From: Hafnia alvei
GTDB lineage: Bacteria > Pseudomonadota > Gammaproteobacteria > Enterobacterales > Enterobacteriaceae
Assembly: GCF_964063325.1 (NCBI RefSeq)
Contig: NZ_OZ061315.1
Span: forward strand, 496,001-560,000
Direction: 5' to 3'
DNA: 64,000 nt
Every line of letters starts with the position of its first letter. Positions within the stretch are counted from its first letter, which is position 1. The translations under genes and the position numbers were made by a program. The notes beneath the pieces are model-generated. The model saw only the letters and a list, made by a program, of their open reading frames with translations. It was not told where the DNA came from and did no database searches. This document shows positions 61,718 through 64,000 of this stretch, piece after piece.

Positions 61718-64000
61718 GACGCGTAATCAAATTCAGCCTGATCTTTTTGCTGGTGCTCGTATTGCTGGTGGTTGGCCTGATTGGCACCGTGATCAGCACG
61801 CCGGGTCTTCATTTTGTTATCAACAGTGCGGCGCGCTGGGTGCCGGGGCTAGATATTGCAGGTGTGACCGGCGGGTGGCGTAATCTAACGTTAACCGGTG
61901 TTTCCTACCAAATGCCCGGCGTGAAAGTGAAAGCCGGTGAGTTTCATCTGGCGGTTGATATCGGCTGCTTGAAAAAAAGCGAGCTGTGCCTGAATGCCTT
62001 AACGGCAAATCAGATTGATGTTGCTATCAATACGCAAGAGTTAGCACCTTCCGAGCCTGCGCCAGAGACCACCAGTGAACCGCTAAGCGAACTGAAAGCG
62101 CCTTATCCCGTAGCGATCCGTTTGCTGCGCATCAATAACGTTCACGTCACGGTTGATGACACCGCCATTTCTTTGGACGAGTTTCGCACCGGCGCCGAAT
62201 GGCGAGATCGCGGTTTAACGCTGTTGCCAACCAACATTAAGTCTCTGCTGGTGGCATTGCCGAAAACGCCTGCAACGCCGGTTCAGGATCAGGTGGTTGC
62301 GGTTGCGGTTAAAGATAAGCCGGTGACTCAGGCTGCCATGGATGCCGCCGCCGATAGCGCCAAACAGGCCGCCTCTGATGCCGCAGAGCATGTTGTTAAA
62401 CATGTTGCCAAGCCTGAACAGGCAAAGGCCGAAGCTCAGAAAGACGCACAGGCTGAGGCGGAAAAAACAGCCGTTGAGAAGCCACTGGGTGAAGTGCTGG
62501 CTGAGCTGTTTGCTAAACCATTACTGCCTGATTTGCCAGAACTGCGTTTGCCGTTGGATCTGACCGTAAAGCGTATTTCTGGTGAGCAATTACGTATCAC
62601 CGGTGATAGCGATATCGTGGTGAACTCGTTGCTGGTGAGAGCGGTTACCAAAGATAGCGCGCTGCGTTTGCATACGCTGGAGGTTCGCTCGCCGCAGGGT
62701 AATGTGTCCATGCATGGTCAGGCGACATTGAGCGATCGATGGCCGATGGATTTCCGCTTAAACGCAGATTTGAACGTCGATCCGGTTAAAGGCGAAAAAC
62801 TGAAGCTGGGTATTAAAGGCGATCTGCGTGATGTATTAACGCTGGATGCTAATTTATCTGGCCCGTTAAAAGCCACGCTAGCGGCAGAAACGCAGTTAGC
62901 CACGGCGGGCTTACCGTTGGCTGTGACGCTGGAGAGTCCTGGCGTGCAGTGGCCTTTAGCGGGGACGCCAGAGTATCAGGCGAAAAATATTCGTCTGCGC
63001 TTAAACGGCAGCGGCAAAGCCTATGCGCTGTCATTGCGAACCGATGTTAGTGGTAATGAAATTCCAGCGGCCAAAATTACCCTTGATGGTAAAGGGACGG
63101 ATCAGCAATTTAATTTAAGTCGTCTGCGTGTCGCTGCTTTGCAGGGGAATACCGATCTTTCAGCCTTGGTAGATTGGAGCAAAGCCATCAGTTGGAAGAG
63201 TAAGCTGACGCTTGATGGTATCAATACGGCGAAACAGTGGCCTGAATGGCCGGTTAAACTGAACGGTAATATTGAAACTCAGGGCAGTTTATACGGTGGA
63301 AACTGGCAGCTACGCGTTCCGGTGCTTCAGCTTGACGGCAACGTGAAGCAAAACCAGGTCGATGTTCGTGGGAATTTGACCGGAAATCAGGCTGGCCAGT
63401 GGAAAATTCCCCAGATGCACATTGGCCTAGGCCGCAACAAGATTGATATCACCGGCGAGCTGTCTGATAAGTGGGCACTGGATGCTGTTATTGATGCTCC
63501 TCGCCTTGATGGTAATTTGCCGGGGTTAGCGGGCACGGCGAAAGGTACGCTGAAACTGCGTGGTAATCTCAAAGCGCCGCAGGTGCTGGCCGATCTCACC
63601 GCGTCTGGTTTGCAGTGGCAGACATTAACCATCAATCGAGTGAAGCTAGACGGTGATATTCGTTCCGGCGAACAGATTGAAGGCAATTTAAATGCGCGCG
63701 TTGAGCAACTGAAACAGGATGATTTTCTGATTAGCCTGTTAACGCTAGATGCCAAAGGCAGTGAGAAACAGCATCAGCTACAGTTGAAAATCAATGGCGA
63801 TCCACTTTCTGGTCAGTTGGCACTGAAAGGCAGTTTTGATCGAACCACTGAGCGCTGGCAGGGAACCTTAAACGATACACGCTTTGATACTCCGGTTGGC
63901 GAGTGGCGCTTAACGCGGCCAATTGCGCTCGATTATCTTAACCAGCAGCAGAAGATTAGCGTTGGTCCACATTGCTGGTTAAACCCGAATGCTGAGGTTT
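61714..64000 (+). CDS. tamB: Translocation and assembly module subunit TamB (3' end beyond window)
   Basis: Very large AsmA-like inner-membrane-anchored protein that spans the periplasm to TamA. The first 762 codons are visible. They start MRRVIKFSLIFLLVLVLLVV (signal anchor), then WVPGLDIAGVTGGWRNLTLTGV. Beta-rich repeats run to the window edge at SVGPHCWLNPNAEV. Residues about 190-254 are an Ala/Lys/Gln-rich, probably helical stretch that appears longer than the matching E. coli region. It is coupled to tamA through overlapping ATGA. Confidence 0.95.
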   Translation, partial: MRRVIKFSLIFLLVLVLLVVGLIGTVISTPGLHFVINSAARWVPGLDIAGVTGGWRNLTLTGVSYQMPGVKVKAGEFHLAVDIGCLKKSELCLNALTANQIDVAINTQELAPSEPAPETTSEPLSELKAPYPVAIRLLRINNVHVTVDDTAISLDEFRTGAEWRDRGLTLLPTNIKSLLVALPKTPATPVQDQVVAVAVKDKPVTQAAMDAAADSAKQAASDAAEHVVKHVAKPEQAKAEAQKDAQAEAEKTAVEKPLGEVLAELFAKPLLPDLPELRLPLDLTVKRISGEQLRITGDSDIVVNSLLVRAVTKDSALRLHTLEVRSPQGNVSMHGQATLSDRWPMDFRLNADLNVDPVKGEKLKLGIKGDLRDVLTLDANLSGPLKATLAAETQLATAGLPLAVTLESPGVQWPLAGTPEYQAKNIRLRLNGSGKAYALSLRTDVSGNEIPAAKITLDGKGTDQQFNLSRLRVAALQGNTDLSALVDWSKAISWKSKLTLDGINTAKQWPEWPVKLNGNIETQGSLYGGNWQLRVPVLQLDGNVKQNQVDVRGNLTGNQAGQWKIPQMHIGLGRNKIDITGELSDKWALDAVIDAPRLDGNLPGLAGTAKGTLKLRGNLKAPQVLADLTASGLQWQTLTINRVKLDGDIRSGEQIEGNLNARVEQLKQDDFLISLLTLDAKGSEKQHQLQLKINGDPLSGQLALKGSFDRTTERWQGTLNDTRFDTPVGEWRLTRPIALDYLNQQQKISVGPHCWLNPNAEV

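Noticed and set aside
61599..61883. 94-residue plus-strand ORF at the tamA-tamB junction
   Set aside because: It is out of frame with both genes, and the overlapping ATGA start of tamB explains the sequence.

Overview
The window is a stretch of enterobacterial chromosome of moderate G+C, densely packed with housekeeping genes. Almost every gene has a close E. coli counterpart in recognisable order. The organism is a member of Enterobacterales outside the E. coli/Salmonella group. A Hafnia-like (Hafniaceae) genome is my best guess from overall impression, but no single marker here proves it.

Layout. (1) 1-8653 matches the E. coli 66-min block: endA (5' end cut), rsmE, gshB, yqgE, ruvX, then yggR, yggS, yggT, yggU, rdgB, hemW. 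A yefM-yoeB toxin-antitoxin cassette with its own operator sits between ruvX and yggR. (2) At about 8.7 kb the order jumps to the E. coli 94-min block: epmB, efp, ecnA, ecnB, a guanidine-II riboswitch with gdx(sugE), blc, frdDCBA, epmA, mscM, psd, rsgA, orn, three tRNA-Gly genes, queG, nnr, tsaE, amiB, mutL, miaA, hfq, hflX, hflK, hflC, yjeT, purA, nsrR, rnr, rlmB. The ampC gene that lies between blc and frdD in E. coli is absent. (3) 43.3-47.1 kb holds aidB and a stress cluster (yjfN, bsmA-like, yjfP, yjfY) with three small DUF1471 proteins. (4) 47.3-48.9 kb is the rpsF-priB-rpsR-rplI operon with a recognisable S6:S18-type leader. (5) 49.0 kb to the end holds a DUF488 gene, ytfB, fklB, ytfE with an NsrR operator, a chromosomal streptomycin-phosphotransferase-like gene, cpdB, cysQ, ytfJ, ytfK, ytfL(paeA), msrA, tamA and tamB (3' end cut).

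Genes that work together include: EpmA, EpmB and their substrate EF-P; the four-subunit fumarate reductase; Hfq with the HflX/HflKC operon; NsrR (39.2 kb) and its likely target ytfE (51.7 kb); RsgA, Orn and RNase R in RNA and ribosome metabolism; and TamA/TamB in envelope assembly.

The least explained material is non-coding. A roughly 600-bp composite element occurs twice (about 16.7-17.35 kb and 54.8-55.4 kb). It consists of inverted modules around a variable A/T-rich centre. Several of its hairpins keep their pairing through compensatory changes between the copies. There is also a 127-bp ERIC element, a nested stem-loop between rnr and rlmB, and a possible 49-residue small ORF upstream of hfq. 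I found no prophage, CRISPR array, transposase or biosynthetic cluster.
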